Positions 4,811 through 6,114 of a stretch of DNA of 6,114 bases are shown piece by piece. The notes under the pieces were generated by a model. The model made no database searches. It was not told the DNA's origin and saw only the letters and a list, made by a program, of their open reading frames with translations. Position numbers and translations under genes: made by a program. How positions within the stretch are numbered: position 1 is the stretch's first letter; the number at the start of each line of letters is the position of its first letter. The DNA is taken from NCBI GenBank assembly GCA_030150135.1, contig JASLGO010000044.1, positions 1 through 6,114 of the forward strand, written 5' to 3'. Source of the DNA: Aquirhabdus sp. (GTDB lineage Bacteria; Pseudomonadota; Gammaproteobacteria; Pseudomonadales; Moraxellaceae).

Positions 4811-5908
4811 ATGACGACAGAGAACATACCTGAAGTCGAGGCCTCGACCAGTTTGGATGCAACAGCCGCATCAACTGCACTTCTTACACAAATTGCATCT
4901 GGTCAGCCGCAAAGTAAAGGTGTGGTGAATTGTTTTGCTTATAGTCGTAAAACAGGTTTACGCGTTGCTTACCTTGCACTTTGTGATGTGAGTGAGGCGA
5001 TGGCGGCTGATCCTGATATTTTTGTGTGGATTGGTTTGTTTGAGCCGCCAAAAGAAGTGCTTGGTGAAGTGCAGCGTGAATTTGGTTTGCATGAGCTTGC
5101 GATTGAAGATGCCGCATTGAATCATCATCGCGCAAAAGTAGAAAGCTATGAGACTACGTTATTCGTTTTGGTTCGTACAGCACAATTGATGGATCGCAAA
5201 ATTGAGTTTGGTTCGACGTCTTTGTTTCTGGGTGAGCGTTTCTTGATCACAGTGCGACAGGGGGCTTCTGTCAGTTATAGCAATGTCCGTGCGCATTGTG
5301 AGCGACATCCGCAAAAGATGAAGCAAATGGGGCCAGGCTATGTGCTGCACGGTATTTTGGATTTTATCGTCGATAACTTCTTGCCGATTACCCAGCAGCT
5401 AGGTGGTCAGCTTCGTGAGCTGGAAAGTGAAATTTTTTCTGAAACTTATAATCAGGATACATTGCGTTATCTATACAATCTTAAATCTGAGCTCATTAAA
5501 TTACGCCTTGCAGTTGTTCCATTACGTGAGATTTGTGGGTATTTTCTTTATCATAATCGTGATGATACAAAGAATTATTTCCCATCCAGTGCAATTCCAT
5601 ATTTTCGCGATATTCAAGACCATGTGCTGGGCACGCTGGATGCGATTGAAGGACAAAGTGAGGTTTTACGACTCGGCATGGATACCCATTTAGCGTTAGT
5701 TGGCGTGGGTCAGAATGAGATTGTGAAACGTCTGGCATCTTGGGCAGGGATCTTGGCAGTACCGACATTGATGACCAGTTATTACGGGATGAACTTTAGC
5801 AATATGCCTGAATTACATTGGTATTATGGCTATTATATTTGGGTTGCCTTGATGGTTTTGGGCTCGTTATTTTTGTACTTTAAGCTGAAACGTGCGAAAT
5901 GGTTGTAA
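4811..5908 (+). CDS. corA: CorA-family divalent cation (Mg2+/Co2+) transporter
   Basis: From the ATG at 4811 the product has 365 residues, longer than E. coli CorA (316). The extra length includes a Thr/Ala/Ser-rich N-terminus of about 35 residues. A cytoplasmic alpha/beta domain follows (VVNCFAYSRKTGLRVAYL, WIGLFEPP, HELAIEDAALNHHRAKVE), then the long stalk helix with IVDNFLPITQQLGGQLRELE. The C-terminus is diagnostic: TM1 at about 308-325 ending in the signature YGMNF (GMN at 326-328), the periplasmic loop NMPELHW, TM2 at about 340-357, and a basic tail ending KRAKWL. CorA forms a homopentamer in the inner membrane that admits Mg2+ and often Co2+ or Ni2+ down the electrochemical gradient. 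Transport specificity within the family cannot be read from sequence. AGGG (4798-4801), 9 nt before this ATG, supports it over an in-frame TTG at 4802. It is divergent from plsB and has no clear terminator before the next gene. Confidence 0.95.
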   Translation: MTTENIPEVEASTSLDATAASTALLTQIASGQPQSKGVVNCFAYSRKTGLRVAYLALCDVSEAMAADPDIFVWIGLFEPPKEVLGEVQREFGLHELAIEDAALNHHRAKVESYETTLFVLVRTAQLMDRKIEFGSTSLFLGERFLITVRQGASVSYSNVRAHCERHPQKMKQMGPGYVLHGILDFIVDNFLPITQQLGGQLRELESEIFSETYNQDTLRYLYNLKSELIKLRLAVVPLREICGYFLYHNRDDTKNYFPSSAIPYFRDIQDHVLGTLDAIEGQSEVLRLGMDTHLALVGVGQNEIVKRLASWAGILAVPTLMTSYYGMNFSNMPELHWYYGYYIWVALMVLGSLFLYFKLKRAKWL

Positions 5909-5957
5909 TGTGATTTGTTGATGTAAATGATCAAATGAGACGATTTTGAGTATTTAA

Positions 5958-5987
5958 TTGGACGGATCAGTTCAATAATGCTAGAAC
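5958..5987 (+). promoter_or_regulatory. Weak candidate promoter for the tesB-like gene
   Basis: TTGGAC (5958-5963) and TAGAAC (5982-5987) lie 18 bp apart, with a TG one base before the -10 that could act as an extended -10. Matches are partial. The 132-bp gap holds no terminator for corA: the only pairing (TTGAT with ATCAA near 5920-5935) is weak and lacks a T-run. Read-through from corA is therefore possible. Confidence 0.22.
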
Positions 5988-6040
5988 TTTTTGATTTATG
6001 ATGATGCATATTCAATAGATTAGCGCTGATGAGGTGATGT

Positions 6041-6114
6041 ATGTCTAAGACCGCCCAAGATTCCAAATTACAACTGACCAAAGAGTTACTTGATGTTCTG
6101 ACACTCGAAAAAAT
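6041..6114 (+). CDS. tesB: Acyl-CoA thioesterase II-like protein, N-terminus only (partial)
   Basis: The first 24 codons are present and run off the right edge. GAGG at 6031-6034, 6 nt before the ATG, is a good ribosome site and fixes the start. After a short charged leader (MSKTAQDSKLQLTK) the sequence reads ELLDVLTLEK. This resembles the start of TesB-type thioesterases, where a LL-LL-LEKIEE---RG pattern opens the first hot-dog domain. TesB hydrolyses medium- and long-chain acyl-CoAs to free fatty acids and CoA in the cytoplasm. With so few residues the call depends on that short motif. The hot-dog domains and catalytic residues lie outside the window. Confidence 0.65.
   Translation, partial: MSKTAQDSKLQLTKELLDVLTLEK

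Noticed and set aside
4884..5768. Minus-strand ORFs opposite corA, and a plus-strand out-of-frame ORF at 5403-5693
   Set aside because: They are antisense or frame-shifted shadows of the CorA coding sequence with no family resemblance.
5833..6081. 82-residue minus-strand ORF spanning the corA end and the tesB start
   Set aside because: It overlaps two better-supported genes at both ends and its Ile/Lys/His/Ser-rich composition follows the AT-rich gap.

Overview
The window reads as a chromosomal core segment of a gammaproteobacterium, most likely Acinetobacter or a close Moraxellaceae relative. This rests on the pheT-ihfA junction, the long PlsB, the CorA and TesB-like sequences and the moderate-to-low GC. 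The species cannot be fixed from the sequence alone. I see no insertion sequence, prophage, CRISPR array, rRNA or tRNA.

Layout. At the left edge the end of pheT (+) overlaps ihfA (+) by 4 bp, the usual phenylalanyl-tRNA synthetase/IHF operon tail, closed by a strong intrinsic terminator at 465-506. A minus-strand block follows, read from right to left. plsB (glycerol-3-phosphate acyltransferase, 1864-4500) ends at a perfect hairpin terminator. Beyond it lie three small genes: a TfoX N-terminal-domain protein (1447-1791), a two-helix membrane protein of unknown function (1178-1384) and a soluble SRPBCC/START-like protein (580-1053). A possible plus-strand one-helix microprotein (1039-1155) overlaps the 5' end of the SRPBCC gene.

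plsB is divergent from a corA-family Mg2+/Co2+ transporter gene (4811-5908, +), across a 310-bp region. That region holds candidate promoters in both directions, two inverted repeats, a 35-codon upstream ORF and a pair of mutually exclusive hairpins just before corA. The start of an acyl-CoA thioesterase II-like gene (tesB, +) runs off the right edge.

Functionally, plsB starts phospholipid synthesis in the inner membrane and a TesB-type enzyme would hydrolyse acyl-CoAs, so the two act on related acyl pools. CorA, placed between them, handles divalent cations. IhfA and PheT belong to a separate translation/nucleoid operon. The most interesting non-coding part is the corA leader, whose layout (short ORF plus alternative hairpins) recalls the regulated corA/mgtA leaders of enterobacteria. 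This is an inference from layout, not from sequence homology.
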